Assembly: GCA_013396755.1 (NCBI GenBank)
Contig: VWZF01001679.1
Location: 1,084,274-1,148,273, forward strand
Length of the DNA: 64,000 nt
Direction of reading: 5' to 3'
Origin: Sclerurus mexicanus
Taxonomy: Eukaryota > Chordata > Aves > Passeriformes > Furnariidae
Both the position numbers and the translations under genes were made by a program. The notes under the pieces were generated by a model. That model made no database searches. It was not told the origin of the DNA and was given only the letters and a program-made list of their open reading frames with translations. Below are positions 56,601-62,542 of this stretch, in pieces (the stretch's first letter is position 1; each line of letters opens with the position of its first letter).

Positions 56601-59600
56601 TACCTAATCAAGAAGTTAAGGCATTCGATGTCATCATTTTCCTGAGAACAGCAACCAAATAAGATTCTAAGAATCAAGGCTGACATCGTCATCAGGACAG
56701 CACTCACAGCTTGTTTGTTCTCTGATAAAGCAGCAGGAGCTCAGCATCCCTGCTCTGCACTTAGCCCAGTGAAACTAAAATCCACTTGCACAAGATCTGC
56801 AGGCAACATTGACATGAAAGCCTCATCCTCCTTTTCACACAGATGCCTCATATGCTGCCATGTTACCTGATCACAGCTTCCACAGTACACACCAGCTCCT
56901 CTGCCCCACACTCCCGGGTGTTGATGGGGGGTGGGGAGGTCTGGTAAAGGTGGGTTTCTGCGGCTGCCCCAACTTCGCTGCTGTGGTGGTTCGAGTGGCA
57001 CCTCTTGCAATAGCGCACTGGCCTGTTGCCATGGCGGCCACAGCAGCCCGCTGAGAAACACGTGACAACAGCTCTTCTGACATGTGAACTGCAGTTCTGA
57101 AAAATAAATCAGATTTTATCAGGCCACAAGTATCAGGAAGTGGAACTGAAAACACGGATGAAAGTCAGCACTGGGGAACTGGCTGAAGTGTTGGCAATTT
57201 CCAAAATCATTATATATAAGCACAATTGTGTGTAAACTCCTGATGTCAAGTATCATTGACCTTCCAGAAAAATAAATTCAGGATTAAATGTTAAGGCTGG
57301 ACTTAAATGTCACAGTTGCTCTTCCTTCGGAGCAGACCAAACTGACATTTAAGTCATCAACCTCAACCTTCTCGTGTGGAGCAATCTCTAAAAATCAACA
57401 TCTGCTTATGCTTCAGAATGTCTTTTTAAGTTACAAGCAGCAACAAGCAGATCCCTAGGAGTGTGAAAAAAGTGGTGCCACCCATGCCACAGTTTATGCT
57501 ATGTCAGGATCTGCCTTATCATGGGTAAGTGACCAAGCCTCTAAAATAGGTGCTACCTTTATTTTTGCAACCTGGTAATCCAGCCCAACATAAAAGCTTT
57601 CTTTACCACATGAGAACTAGACTATGTTATTCACTGTATTTCTTGCTATTAAAGTCTTATTAAAACACACCAGCTCATACGTGTTGCAAGCAGATTCTTT
57701 TTGTCAGCAGTCTTTTTAGAGCCAAGCACTGAAAATGTTTAAAAATACACACTGTACGATATGATTTTTCTCCAATTTAGGATTAATCCAAGACTTCCAG
57801 GAGATAAGAAGATGTATATAAATGCTTAGATTTAAAATTCATCTCTTGTTTTATCCTCTTCATAAGCAGAGTTATAGAATACAAACTGAGCTCAACTGCA
57901 TAATTGAATTGCTTTACCAATTGCCACTTCAACTAAAACCCACATATCAAATCAAACATCGGGAGCTTTAACAAAAAGAAACCTTGTGGCTGAATCATTC
58001 CCATCCACCAACAAATGCATTCATGGATAAATTGTGAAATTTTGAAATGATACAAAGAAGAACACACTACATAGTAATGGAATGACATCACACACAACAT
58101 CAAATCATGCCCTTCACACAAATGGCTGAATCTTACCTTCTTCTGACATATAGCAGAAATTTCAGCTGTAAGGGGAAGGCATACAAAACATGAACACAAA
58201 ATGACGATCTTTCTGCTTTACTATGGCAGCCATGGGAAAATGGACTTACTGTAAGGAGGTCTCTGAGGCTAAATTTGTGTTTTCAGATACTATTGAAACC
58301 TCTAAGCCTGCTGGACAGCATAAGGTAGGCCTATGGCTATTTCTACATTGAAATGCAATAGCCTTGGGGCATTAAGTGTGGTGTGCTCTGCAACACATCC
58401 ACCTTCTGCCTGTGCTTCTGCCACAGGGACAGACTTGTACAGGTACACCTTGTAGGCACACTTCTGTGGTATGCTGTAGGAAACATAGCTTAGATGTGCC
58501 TACCCTGCTTGTGAAAGCTCATGGGATAAAAGAGCAGTGAATATGGATGAAGCAGCCACTATGTCTATGGCCCATAATTTCATAGTGAAATGTCTGCAGT
58601 TTCAATCTGTAAGCAGTAGCTATTCCATCTGTTTCCCTGGCAACATACAATTCAGTAAATTTAAGTGGCTGATTAAAAGGAAGTACTTCCCTTAAGTAAA
58701 TAAAATATTCTTAATCTGGATAACATTTCAACTAGAAGCAGAAAGCAAAAAAATCTCAACTGCTTAAGAATTTTCAATTTGCAGAGCAAAGAGATGGGCA
58801 GTGTCTTCATTCTGTCCCTGAAAGGGTTATTTTAGATAAGATGCTGATTAGTCTGTCAACAGGCTTTGTCTGCACTCTTCTAGATAACAAAATGTCAGGT
58901 TCTCTCACTGGCCAAAGGACAATGATTGGATCAATGACTGGATCATTTAAAAACATTTTGTGTCTTTTTCTGATATCCTTTGTAGGCTCATGTCAGAGAT
59001 TTTCAGAAGCTTCAGGAGCTTTCACATCAGACCCAGGTTACTGGAAGAACCAGACCTTTTTTTCTGGACATCAATGTGGGACACAAGTACTTTCTAAAAA
59101 CTTGGCCCCAATTGTGAATGCTTGAAGATTTGAAAATTGTCAACTATCTCTGTTTCCTCACTCATAAAGAGTTGTATAGTATTTCAGATAGAGGATTAGT
59201 CAATTTTTCATAGTACTTTAAGGACATTAAGCAGCATTAAAGACAAGCTACTTCAAAATTCTAAAAAACCCTTTTGAACAGAATGTAGCATTTCAAATAA
59301 TACAGTATGCAGAAATATCAGAAGTATAGGTTTGTACAACTATGATTAGTTTGTACCTACCCTTAAAATACCTCTTACCTTGTGGCAGAAGAACATCAAT
59401 CAACCATTCACTGTGATCCCTATAAAAATTATATATATAATTAGCTCTCTATTTTTGTTTATATATTTATTTATTTTTTGCACATAGGAAATTGAGATAA
59501 ATGGATGTGGTAGGACTGACATTATTCTGAAGCTGCTTTTTTCAAATGTAGTTTTATAAATTGCATGTTGCTTTACATCTCTTTGTTGTGCCTGTCTTAT

Positions 59601-62542
59601 TAAATTACCACTTTGCTGATGTTGGTCACCATGTTCAAGGCTTTCAAAAATTACTTCTCAGACATAAATTTATCAAATTAAAATAGTGTGTGCCCTGAAA
59701 GTCTGACAGCTAAGAAATGACAGTGAAGAATAATGGACGAACATAAAAAAAAACTAAAGTACCGGTACCATCTTCTGTGAGTGTCCTTAGAAGCCATGCT
59801 TCTCCTGAATTCAATTACTTTTTCCTGCAGCCCTAAGCCAATGATGATTTAAAAACCTTAAGCTGAAATGCAATTGCTTTTCCCACAGCTCATGTGATAT
59901 AAAGGTGTCTTAAACTGGGGAGAAAAACACTCACGTAGGTTCTGAACTACCTATAACTTTGTCCATTTCAAATAATGATGATTGGCACTCCCTGTAAATA
60001 TTAGTAGATTTTGTAATCCAATGCAAACCATATAAGCAATTTAAAGAAAAAAAATCAAAACCAAAACCCAACTGAGGTTAATTCGTCTCAGGTTATATTC
60101 CTTCCAGGTACTGGCCAATACTGTATCAATTTCTTTGACTGCAGCTGCTTCAAAGTATACCTTAGAGAATAATGTGAAATACATGCTACAGAAAAGTAAT
60201 TAAGTCACTGTGAAAAAGCTTCCACTGCAATGTTTTGCTTTTAATGACAACTAATGGATGAGCACAAAAGACATTTCGTAAGCAAAAGCTTGTACAATAA
60301 CGAGGTTCCCCTACTACAGTCAATGCATCCCACAGTATTTATTCATTCAGAGATCTCAGCTTCAAAACTCACTTCTGTTTAAGTTAGGTGAAAATGCTGA
60401 TCCTGTGAGGTAAATTTCTGTAATCCTTATTCATATCAAGTGGCAGTGTGTTCTATATATTTCAACAGGTTTATCTATGTAAATTATATGTTAATCATAC
60501 TAAAATTAAGCAAAACTCCAGTTCTGAATTCTGGAGTCTGACAATACCTGATCATTTCCCAGCACTTAGCTTACCTACCCTGCAATTCTCTGGCTGCATT
60601 CTTCACAAAGATATAGGGGAGGTGGCTTATCACCCAAAGCCACAGACAAGGATGGGTCAATGCACATCTGAAACACAGAGAAGGAAAAGAATTAACACAT
60701 CTGTTCATTGATGCTCACTGAAAAAGTTCAACACATTAATGCTAGGACATACAATATAACACAGCTTTGATGCGTGTTGAGAGCAACATTCTGAGAGACA
60801 GTACTCAGCATGTGGCATACAAGATCTCAAATTATTTCTAACAAAGAGAGGGATGTACACAAAAAATGAGAGCCTCTAAGAAATAGAACATACTTCAGTA
60901 TCAGTATTACCACTGTCTGAAAGACATGTATGTTATGTTACATAATCACATTGCATATTCGCTATAGATTTCCAATTTTTTTACCCCCAAACAGGCAGTC
61001 ACTGAGAGGATCCATTGTTTAGGAAAAGGTAATGTAAACCTCCAGATTTTTCTCTCTCAGTAATGCCTCTTCCAGCAAAATCTAATTTTCAGTCACCACA
61101 GCTGTTAATATACAGCACAACTGTAGTGACAGAACAAAGACTCACAGTTCCCTTGGCAACATAGGTCCTCTTTGTCTTGCATTAGCTTTTATCCTTTCAC
61201 ATTAGTCAGTTACAGAAAACAGTGACAGTTAATAGCCAGTTACATACACATTTGTTAAAGTGTTTTGTACTACTAAGAAAACACTGAACAGTATTATGCA
61301 TACACAATATCCGAACCACTTTAACCAAAATGTTTCTTACTCCATTCAAGTGCAAGATCTTATTTATGAGACAAATGTTTCCTTGAATGTTTCTCATCTT
61401 TGTTAACCAAATTTACATTCATCTATCCAAGATAAAACAGGTTGCATTTGTCTGAGTGATGACTGATCAAGACTGGCTCTGTCAAAATTAAGATAAGAGA
61501 TCATTCAAAAATATTCAGGTATTTCATCTGCAAAGTTTTGAACTGTACTTTTTTGATATTCTGCTCTACTGAGTTACTAATCTGAATCTAGTGAACACTA
61601 CAACATGAAGCAACACCTTTCAGCACTTCCCCTATGAAAGGGGGATCACTGAGGACCACTGGAATGGACAGGAAAGTGGTCCTTTGCAGGACTTTTGAGA
61701 TGGTTGTCACCATTATGCCCTATCAGTATCAGAACCTGTGAAAACGGCTCACAGAACTGTTTGGCTCAAGAAATTGTGTTAGTGTATGAACTGATGCCAG
61801 GAAGATTGTATCTACATATTTAGTTAGATACAAATCAACAATCAGTACACCTAACTGTAGTATGCTCTGGACTTGGGAGGTTATTCCTGCTTCTGCTGTC
61901 AAATTGTACTATGACTCGGGTCATACCTTTTAACTTTTTTTTTCTGTGTATAAACGGTAAAGATACAATTTACCTCCCCCAAGAGAGCTGCAGAACAGGT
62001 AAGTAAAGTTTTTTTGCTATTTGTTTTAGGCCACATTCCAAGCAAACAACCACAATCAGAGCAGGTGCGTTTTATGACCTCAACCAAGATACCCAGTTAC
62101 AGGTAGTTATGTAACTGAAATAATGGTTCTTGTTTACAGTAGTATTTGTGCACATATTTATACACATGTATGTGTTCAGGAAAATATTCCAATAGATTAG
62201 CCAGGAGCCATCTTAGAATTTCATAAAGCGCTCTACAACCATCCCCATGTTTAATTTCAAGATCTGGCCTATGGTAGTTGCAGGAAATACCTCATCTTGT
62301 TTTAGGCAGCCAAATAACATGTTCACAGAGGTCTGACCTCCATGGTCTCAACAGGTTTTGCTGTTTCCTTAGCTCCTGCTCTTGGTCATCTGCACACAAA
62401 CACAGCACATGGCTGGGGTAAAAGTGCAACCTCCCATCCCTCAGACACTGGGTTTGACCCCTGAAGTAACAGTGTACCTTCACAGCTGGTTTGTTAATCG
62501 CATTATGGCATTCAATGTGCTGGCAATGAATAGGATTCCAGG
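5542..62542 (-). CDS. UNC79: UNC79, NALCN channel complex subunit (internal part, 34 exons)
   Basis: UNC79 is a large cytosolic HEAT/armadillo-like scaffold. With UNC80, NALCN and FAM155A it forms the neuronal sodium-leak channel complex that sets resting excitability; it pairs with UNC80 and is needed for channel stability and function (family knowledge). The sequence shows 34 exons on the minus strand, all GT-AG, all in compatible phase, totalling 1952 codons plus 2 nt. Peptides agree closely with mammalian UNC79 (about 2600 aa) as I recall it, and not with UNC80. The first (about 300 aa) and last (about 400 aa) parts are outside the window, so neither start nor stop codon is present. No frameshift or in-frame stop occurs in any exon, so the gene looks intact. 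Identity is from memory, without an alignment. Confidence 0.97.
6273..6341 (-). CDS. UNC79: UNC79 exon 33 of window (69 nt)
   Basis: Residues 1893-1915, CSLDSSLRIMICLLKIPTTS then ATR. Phase 0 to 0; acceptor ATATTCAG, donor AGG|GTAAGT. Confidence 0.96.
8093..8266 (-). CDS. UNC79: UNC79 exon 32 of window (174 nt)
   Basis: Residues 1835-1892, GLNNKKNLPAGGAMLRCLEN through PMDSPSNLWTTISNQFQTF to LPCVLPLK. Phase 0 to 0; acceptor TTCCCAG, donor AAG|GTATGG. Nearly identical to mammals. Confidence 0.97.
9001..9069. repeat. AAAC-type simple repeat
   Basis: (AAAC)n grading into (AAAAC)n and A-rich sequence. Lies in the intron between exons 32 and 31, starting 187 bp from exon 31. Confidence 0.9.
9256..9341 (-). 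CDS. UNC79: UNC79 exon 31 of window (86 nt)
   Basis: Completes Asp1806 (G|AT) and encodes residues 1807-1834, GSFLRTLATSLMDFSELSSI then AALNQLLE. Acceptor ATTTCAG, donor GAG|GTATGT. Confidence 0.96.
9425..9537 (-). CDS. UNC79: UNC79 exon 30 of window (113 nt)
   Basis: Completes Ser1768 (AG|C) and encodes residues 1769-1805, MMIPGNAAGVAKQFLRCVFH then QLAPNGIFPQLFQSIIK. Donor AAAG|GTAATG. Helical-repeat block. Only 83 bp of intron separate it from the next exon. Confidence 0.96.
10508..10546 (-). CDS. UNC79: UNC79 exon 29 of window (39 nt)
   Basis: Completes Arg1755 (AG|G) and encodes LASSTSFSNQAE (residues 1756-1767), ending AG of Ser1768. Acceptor TTATTCCAG, donor AAAG|GTATGG. At 39 nt it is skippable without a frameshift; whether it is ever skipped is unknown. 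Confidence 0.93.
13678..13818 (-). CDS. UNC79: UNC79 exon 28 of window (141 nt)
   Basis: Completes Lys1708 (AA|G) and encodes residues 1709-1754, CHDCGAILEEYDEETLGLAI then VVLSTFIHLSPDLAAPLLLD to QSVG, ending AG of Arg1755. CHDC is a C-x2-C pair just before the C-terminal helical-repeat block. Acceptor TTTGCAG, donor GAAG|GTAAAG. Confidence 0.97.
15548..15650 (-). CDS. UNC79: UNC79 exon 27 of window (103 nt)
   Basis: Completes Gly1674 (G|GT) and encodes residues 1675-1707, ATKSSLLSAPSIVSMFVPAP then EEFADDQPIMMTD, ending AA of Lys1708. Acceptor CATAAG, donor ACAA|GTAAGT. Confidence 0.95.
16514..16556. repeat. CAAA-rich low-complexity tract
   Basis: CA-rich A-tract made of irregular CAAAA/CAAC units, in the intron between exons 27 and 26. 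Confidence 0.75.
18000..18083 (-). CDS. UNC79: UNC79 exon 26 of window (84 nt)
   Basis: Completes Glu1646 (G|AG) and encodes residues 1647-1673, QIQHGKRLCNVPVCLNPDLE then GPPLRIR. Acceptor TTATTCACAG; the donor AGAG|GTTAGT is non-canonical at +3. Identified by phase and by similarity to the mammalian linker. Confidence 0.92.
20014..20130 (-). CDS. UNC79: UNC79 exon 25 of window (117 nt)
   Basis: Completes Thr1607 (A|CT) and encodes residues 1608-1645, QFRQMKRGSLGALTMNQLMK then RQLEHQSSAPHNISTWDT. Basic, with RQMKRGSLG resembling a basophilic kinase site (inference). Acceptor CTTGCAG, donor ACTG|GTGAGC. Confidence 0.95.
21831..21844. promoter_or_regulatory. RFX-type X-box motif (candidate)
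   Basis: GTTTCCATGGCAAT, with a further ATTGCCAT half 10 bases upstream (21822-21829) that is an exact inverse of ATGGCAAT. Intronic, between exons 25 and 24. Motif match only. Confidence 0.3.
22730..22869 (-). mobile_element. TguSINE1-like SINE: tRNA-Ile head plus CR1 3' tail
   Basis: Read on the minus strand, 22869 to about 22793 looks like tRNA-Ile: an A-box-like TTAGCTCAGTTGTTTAG, an anticodon-loop-like CTAATAA, and a B-box-like GGGTTTGATCC. Next comes GCCATTCAGTTAC and a CR1-type tail (GACTCGATG, then CCCTTCCAACTCAGAATA) ending in ATTCTATGATTCTGTG. This head-tail arrangement is that of TguSINE1, a CR1-mobilised SINE known from zebra finch. The copy is diverged and I could not define target-site duplications. 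Such elements are mobilised by CR1 reverse transcriptase (family knowledge). Confidence 0.85.
23904..24011 (-). CDS. UNC79: UNC79 exon 24 of window (108 nt)
   Basis: Completes Asp1571 (G|AT) and encodes residues 1572-1606, PAAKGLSTLEMPRESSSAPT, then LEAGVPETSSHSSMS, ending on A of Thr1607. Ser/Pro-rich linker. Acceptor ACATGCAG, donor TCAA|GTAAGT. Confidence 0.94.
25768..26991 (-). CDS. UNC79: UNC79 exon 23 of window, long disordered region (1224 nt)
   Basis: Residues 1164-1570. Opens EIELAEYRETGALQDSILRC, then a basic KKKLRSLKQKS and GNADSLLFSLDEHRRK. A long acidic Ser/Thr/Pro-rich stretch follows, with LDLIDLSSDSTSG, PLPPLRRVESDEEEE and SPASPLTLKQKRDLLQ motifs and a Glu-rich run near 1505-1530. 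It closes with a conserved EFKIQIVPRQRKQRK and REYLDISFNILDKLGEQ. Short conserved islands sit in variable sequence, as expected for docking motifs in a disordered linker (inference). It is by far the largest exon. Donor GCAG|GTGAGC; the acceptor is GATCAG. Confidence 0.97.
27856..27860. other. Assembly gap (5 N) in a homopolymer region
   Basis: NNNNN is flanked by an A-run (about 27816-27837), a G-rich run (27840-27853) and a second A-run (27861-27870). Five Ns is likely a placeholder, so the true length and sequence are unknown. It is intronic and does not affect coding. Confidence 0.95.
29690..29735. repeat. Short tandem repeat, 18-bp unit
   Basis: About 2.5 copies of a CCCACAACACTCATAATY unit in the intron between exons 23 and 22. 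Confidence 0.85.
31434..31596 (-). CDS. UNC79: UNC79 exon 22 of window (163 nt)
   Basis: Residues 1109-1162, YPYRDCEISKIVLHLIHITV through HATAGPLYSDNSNISR to EKEK, then G of Gly1163. Acceptor TGAACAG, donor AAAG|GTACTT. The last third is polar and leads into the disordered region of exon 23. Confidence 0.97.
32293..32475 (-). CDS. UNC79: UNC79 exon 21 of window (183 nt)
   Basis: Residues 1048-1108, VMDYNINLGKHLLPLVVQVL through CPQLRHYFQQPPRCSLWSL to LLVILYK. Phase 0 to 0; acceptor TTTGCAG, donor AAG|GTGAGT. The second codon is ATG, so a transcript starting in the upstream CpG island (33640-33965) could initiate here; that is inference only. Confidence 0.97.
33640..33965. promoter_or_regulatory. 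Intragenic CpG-rich island
   Basis: I counted about 29 CpG dinucleotides between 33661 and 33960, in a window that otherwise has very few. The segment is strongly GC-rich, lies in the intron between exons 21 and 20, and overlaps no recognised exon. On the minus strand a good splice donor (GTGG|GTGAGT, exon edge 33740) lies inside it. It could be an alternative UNC79 promoter with a first exon, an antisense or non-coding RNA promoter, or an orphan CpG island. Open frames in it are most simply explained by GC content. Confidence 0.5.
35549..35835 (-). CDS. UNC79: UNC79 exon 20 of window (287 nt)
   Basis: Completes Arg952 (C|GA) and encodes residues 953-1047, QPSPENDNTIKDLLPEDAGI, then HQTVHQLITVLMKFMA, then GYDQQEGCFMIAPQKMRV to AFIAGIAQ. 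Acceptor CCAATAG, donor CAG|GTAGGT. One of the best conserved UNC79 segments. Confidence 0.97.
36172..36241 (-). other. Exon-like segment in the UNC79 intron (candidate alternative or poison exon)
   Basis: A 70-nt minus-strand segment runs between acceptor CTTGCCCAG and consensus donor CTTT|GTAAGT. It is richer in GC and CpG than its AT-rich surroundings. One frame reads LATVICGVSVSDSDSQRRSF then PVL, plausible linker-like protein. That frame needs an upstream phase of 0, whereas exon 19 ends in phase 1. Joined to exon 20 it would give T|GA, a stop. It may be a frame-disrupting alternative exon, a conserved non-coding element, or chance. Confidence 0.3.
39558..39623 (-). CDS. UNC79: Probable UNC79 cassette exon, 66 nt, in frame
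   Basis: Not in the mammalian protein as I recall it. Flanked by a good acceptor (TTCTTTTTTAAAG) and a strong donor (CCAG|GTGGGT). Its phase (1 in, 1 out) fits exactly between exons 19 and 20. It would read, after a split Pro (C|CT), VSLTRHEQSAPTLGGTPEQT P, then Gly (G|GA), with no stop. It would insert 22 residues into the Ser/Pro-rich linker after ..TTKI. Could be a real alternative exon or a chance open segment; no transcript evidence is available here. Confidence 0.6.
40640..40819 (-). CDS. UNC79: UNC79 exon 19 of window, basic linker (180 nt)
   Basis: Completes Thr892 (A|CT) and encodes residues 893-951, ITAVRTNVANLSDAAMWKIK, then a strongly basic stretch (RARFARNRQKSVRSLRDSVK) and LSLPETLTTKI, ending on C of Arg952. 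The donor ATTC|GTTGAG is a poor consensus match. If it is not used, translation meets TGA one codon later. This is the branch point for the alternative exons downstream. Confidence 0.95.
42424..42625 (-). CDS. UNC79: UNC79 exon 18 of window (202 nt)
   Basis: Residues 825-891, GLCLCLDFQFDTVVKDRPTI...NKEFPFPT, then the first base of Thr892. The acceptor is CTCTATAG, and an unusually long T/G-rich tract (42638-42721 on the opposite strand) lies just upstream. Donor ACAA|GTAAGC. Confidence 0.96.
42638..42721. repeat. A-rich / CAA low-complexity tract next to exon 18
   Basis: (CAA)n followed by A-runs broken by single C, G or T. On the transcribed strand it is a T/G-rich tract of about 84 nt that begins about 12 bp upstream of the exon 18 acceptor, so it probably serves as an extended polypyrimidine-like tract. 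Confidence 0.85.
43254..43307. repeat. 27-bp tandem duplication
   Basis: Two adjacent 27-bp units begin AACAGTCTCACTGACCTCAA and AACAGTCTCATTGAACTCAA; they differ at a few positions, mostly at the 3' end. Intronic. Confidence 0.8.
43728..43803 (+). mobile_element. Degraded CR1 3' end
   Basis: Contains AGTTGGACTCAATGCTCCTG, then AAAGGTCTTTTCCAGTGTAA, then CGATTGCACAGTTCTA. This matches the plus-orientation CR1 terminus (GTTGGACTCGATGATCYT...CCTTCCAAC...ATTCTATG) with many substitutions. The left boundary is uncertain. Confidence 0.65.
43979..44160 (-). CDS. UNC79: UNC79 exon 17 of window (182 nt)
   Basis: Completes Val764 (G|TG) and encodes residues 765-824, EKVAVLCRFLDIHSVTKNHL through FCCFLTAVEDVNPAV to KRPALQ. 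Donor CAG|GTGGGT. Nearly identical to the mammalian peptide. Confidence 0.97.
44490..44647 (-). CDS. UNC79: UNC79 exon 16 of window (158 nt)
   Basis: Completes Ser711 (AG|T) and encodes residues 712-763, LWGVVKSEFSQLSSLAVPLL through GADIFWTIIN to KMRFEA. Donor GCAG|GTAGGC. Hydrophobic helical-repeat block. Confidence 0.96.
45653..45801 (-). CDS. UNC79: UNC79 exon 15 of window (149 nt)
   Basis: Residues 662-710, starting EMSRFEEPDILFNMLNCLKI and ending IQDHMLIS, then AG of Ser711. Donor TCAAG|GTAGGT. Helical-repeat region with the conserved CLHGECLY segment. Confidence 0.97.
45886..45965 (-). CDS. UNC79: UNC79 exon 14 of window (80 nt)
   Basis: Completes Ala635 (G|CG) and encodes residues 636-661, IKNDTERKFCYQQLPVTLKL then IYTILQ. 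Acceptor TTTTTAACAG, donor CAG|GTAACA. The next intron is only 84 bp. Confidence 0.95.
46371..46512 (-). CDS. UNC79: UNC79 exon 13 of window, acidic linker (142 nt)
   Basis: Residues 588-634 and the first base of Ala635. EPTDNLEDSLLYTRPEFIIG is followed by an acidic and polar tail (EGEEEDKSAPKHGENPGNHT). The tail is the less conserved part compared with mammals; the EFIIG core is kept. The acceptor AAAG is purine-rich and weak. Donor GCTG|GTAGGT. Confidence 0.93.
47900..48127 (-). CDS. UNC79: UNC79 exon 12 of window (228 nt)
   Basis: Residues 512-587, starting MELQDDGVTLGLENSISK and ending LAPKEEIRLV. Contains a CQKDEKAVECGLCQSSILC cluster. Phase 0 to 0; donor GTG|GTAAGT. The ATG directly follows the acceptor and is internal. 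Confidence 0.96.
48705..48926 (-). CDS. UNC79: UNC79 exon 11 of window, SPF-repeat linker (222 nt)
   Basis: Residues 438-511. VSVASDPGRRVQSNML is followed by a run of six Ser-Pro units with a four-residue period (SPYP, SPFQ, SPFR, SPIR, SPFH, SPFK; bases 48807-48878), then an acidic FDCEDEEMN and the helix FILMFDLILKQ. The repeats are probably a flexible, proline-directed phosphorylation segment (inference). Phase 0 to 0; donor CAG|GTACTT. Confidence 0.96.
50239..50379 (-). CDS. UNC79: UNC79 exon 10 of window (141 nt)
   Basis: Residues 391-437, VLSELDIVVPLQLLISMF...VSELAGSLAARR. Phase 0 to 0. Acceptor CCTCAG, donor AGG|GTAACT. Two hydrophobic helices are followed by a basic linker (NQRKSR) leading into the SPF-repeat linker of exon 11. 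Confidence 0.96.
51398..51530 (-). mobile_element. CR1 LINE 3' fragment
   Basis: The plus strand reads ACAGAATCACAAAATCATTT, then AGGTTGGAAAAGACTTCCAAGATCAACAAGTCCAACC. This is the reverse complement of the CR1 3' end with its ATTCTRTG-type terminal repeat. Similarity fades after about 51530. The copy is 5'-truncated and non-coding. Confidence 0.85.
51701..51824 (-). CDS. UNC79: UNC79 exon 9 of window (124 nt)
   Basis: Completes Ser349 and encodes residues 350-390, KMFDTELCPLPFSMEEMFGF...EQALLWLH. Donor CAT|GTAAGG. The peptide matches mammalian UNC79 almost completely. A CR1 fragment lies 170 bp downstream in the intron. Confidence 0.96.
52679..52869 (-). CDS. UNC79: UNC79 exon 8 of window (191 nt)
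   Basis: Residues 286-348, starting VGGYWDKSCSAVTQLKEGLN and ending KEFREVL, then AG of Ser349. Includes the WECIMPEWLEAI segment. Acceptor ATCTACAG, donor CTGAG|GTATGT. Predicted helical-repeat scaffold. Confidence 0.96.
54586..54816 (-). CDS. UNC79: UNC79 exon 7 of window (231 nt)
   Basis: Residues 209-285, VSLCTPSENTPTE...LLPKPMEFAR. Phase 0 at both ends. Contains amphipathic helices (SLARLVSMVFQWFHSTAY, LVEKLKPQFVTKWLKTV) typical of HEAT-like repeats. The first codon, GTG, is a Val directly after the acceptor CAG, not a start. Donor AGG|GTAAGA. Confidence 0.97.
56376..56547 (-). CDS. UNC79: UNC79 exon 6 of window (172 nt)
   Basis: Completes Ser151 and encodes residues 152-208, from LLKEAEFHAEQREHELNRRR through the acidic DNKDDDKHDQR to GIWFL. 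The first half is a charged, predicted-helical segment with an SSSHHS turn. Donor TTCTTG|GTGAGA. Confidence 0.96.
56867..57096 (-). CDS. UNC79: UNC79 exon 5 of window, Cys/His-rich region (230 nt)
   Basis: Residues 75-150 and two bases of Ser151. Carries a dense set of potential metal ligands: NCSSH, CFSAGCCGRHG, RYCKRCHSNHH and REC. Together with the CEEC of exon 2 they suggest a compact zinc-binding module (inference). The exon is markedly more GC- and CpG-rich than its surroundings. The donor is ATCAG|GTAACA. Other frames in this interval are open too, but only this one continues the UNC79 phase. Confidence 0.96.
58137..58165 (-). CDS. UNC79: UNC79 exon 4 of window, 29-nt microexon
   Basis: Completes Ala65 and encodes EISAICQKK (residues 66-74). 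Acceptor CTTACAG, donor AAG|GTAAGA. At 29 nt it is not a multiple of three, so skipping it would shift the frame. It adds one Cys to the Cys-rich region. It is flanked by introns of 1040 and 1213 bp. Confidence 0.92.
58631..58644. promoter_or_regulatory. RFX-type X-box motif (candidate)
   Basis: GTTTCCCTGGCAAC fits the imperfect palindrome bound by RFX factors (GTNNCC..GGNAAC). Intronic, 466 bp upstream of exon 4. Motif match only. Confidence 0.3.
59379..59419 (-). CDS. UNC79: UNC79 exon 3 of window (41 nt)
   Basis: Residues 52-64, reading DHSEWLIDVLLPQ, with split Gly51 (GG|G) and split Ala65 (G|CT). Donor CAAG|GTAAGA. Too short to be seen as an ORF; found by phase continuation between exons 2 and 4 and by recognising the peptide. 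Confidence 0.93.
60579..60667 (-). CDS. UNC79: UNC79 exon 2 of window (89 nt)
   Basis: Residues 22-50 and the first two bases of Gly51. Begins MCIDPSLSVALGDKPPP and contains a CEEC (C-x2-C) pair typical of a metal-binding knuckle. The donor is GCAGG|GTAGGT. A second GT four bases downstream (GTAG|GTAAGC) is a better consensus match but would include an in-frame TAG, so the upstream site is inferred. The Met is internal, not a start. Confidence 0.94.
61147..61160. promoter_or_regulatory. RFX-type X-box motif (candidate)
   Basis: GTTCCCTTGGCAAC fits the RFX half-site palindrome. Intronic, about 480 bp upstream of exon 2. Motif match only. Confidence 0.3.
62478..62542 (-). CDS. UNC79: UNC79 exon 1 of window (65 nt)
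   Basis: Residues 1-21. Reads WNPIHCQHIECHNAINKPAVK after a split Ala codon (G|CC). The acceptor is a T-rich tract ending in CAG and the donor is AAG|GTACAC. The peptide carries Cys6, His7, His9, Cys12 and His13, the start of the Cys/His-rich N-terminal region. The preceding exon was not found in 62543-64000. Confidence 0.95.

Noticed and set aside
56741..57155. Alternative minus-strand frames (94 and 106 codons) over exon 5
   Set aside because: Only one frame joins exons 4 and 6 in phase and gives the UNC79 peptide; the others are open because of the high GC content.
61652..61683. Inverted repeat AGGACCACT...AGTGGTCCT as a structured RNA
   Set aside because: A single 9-bp stem with a 14-nt loop in an intron is expected by chance in 64 kb.
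25727..62542. UNC80 instead of UNC79
   Set aside because: Peptides such as those of exons 7, 11, 20 and 32 match UNC79 as I recall it and have no counterpart in UNC80.
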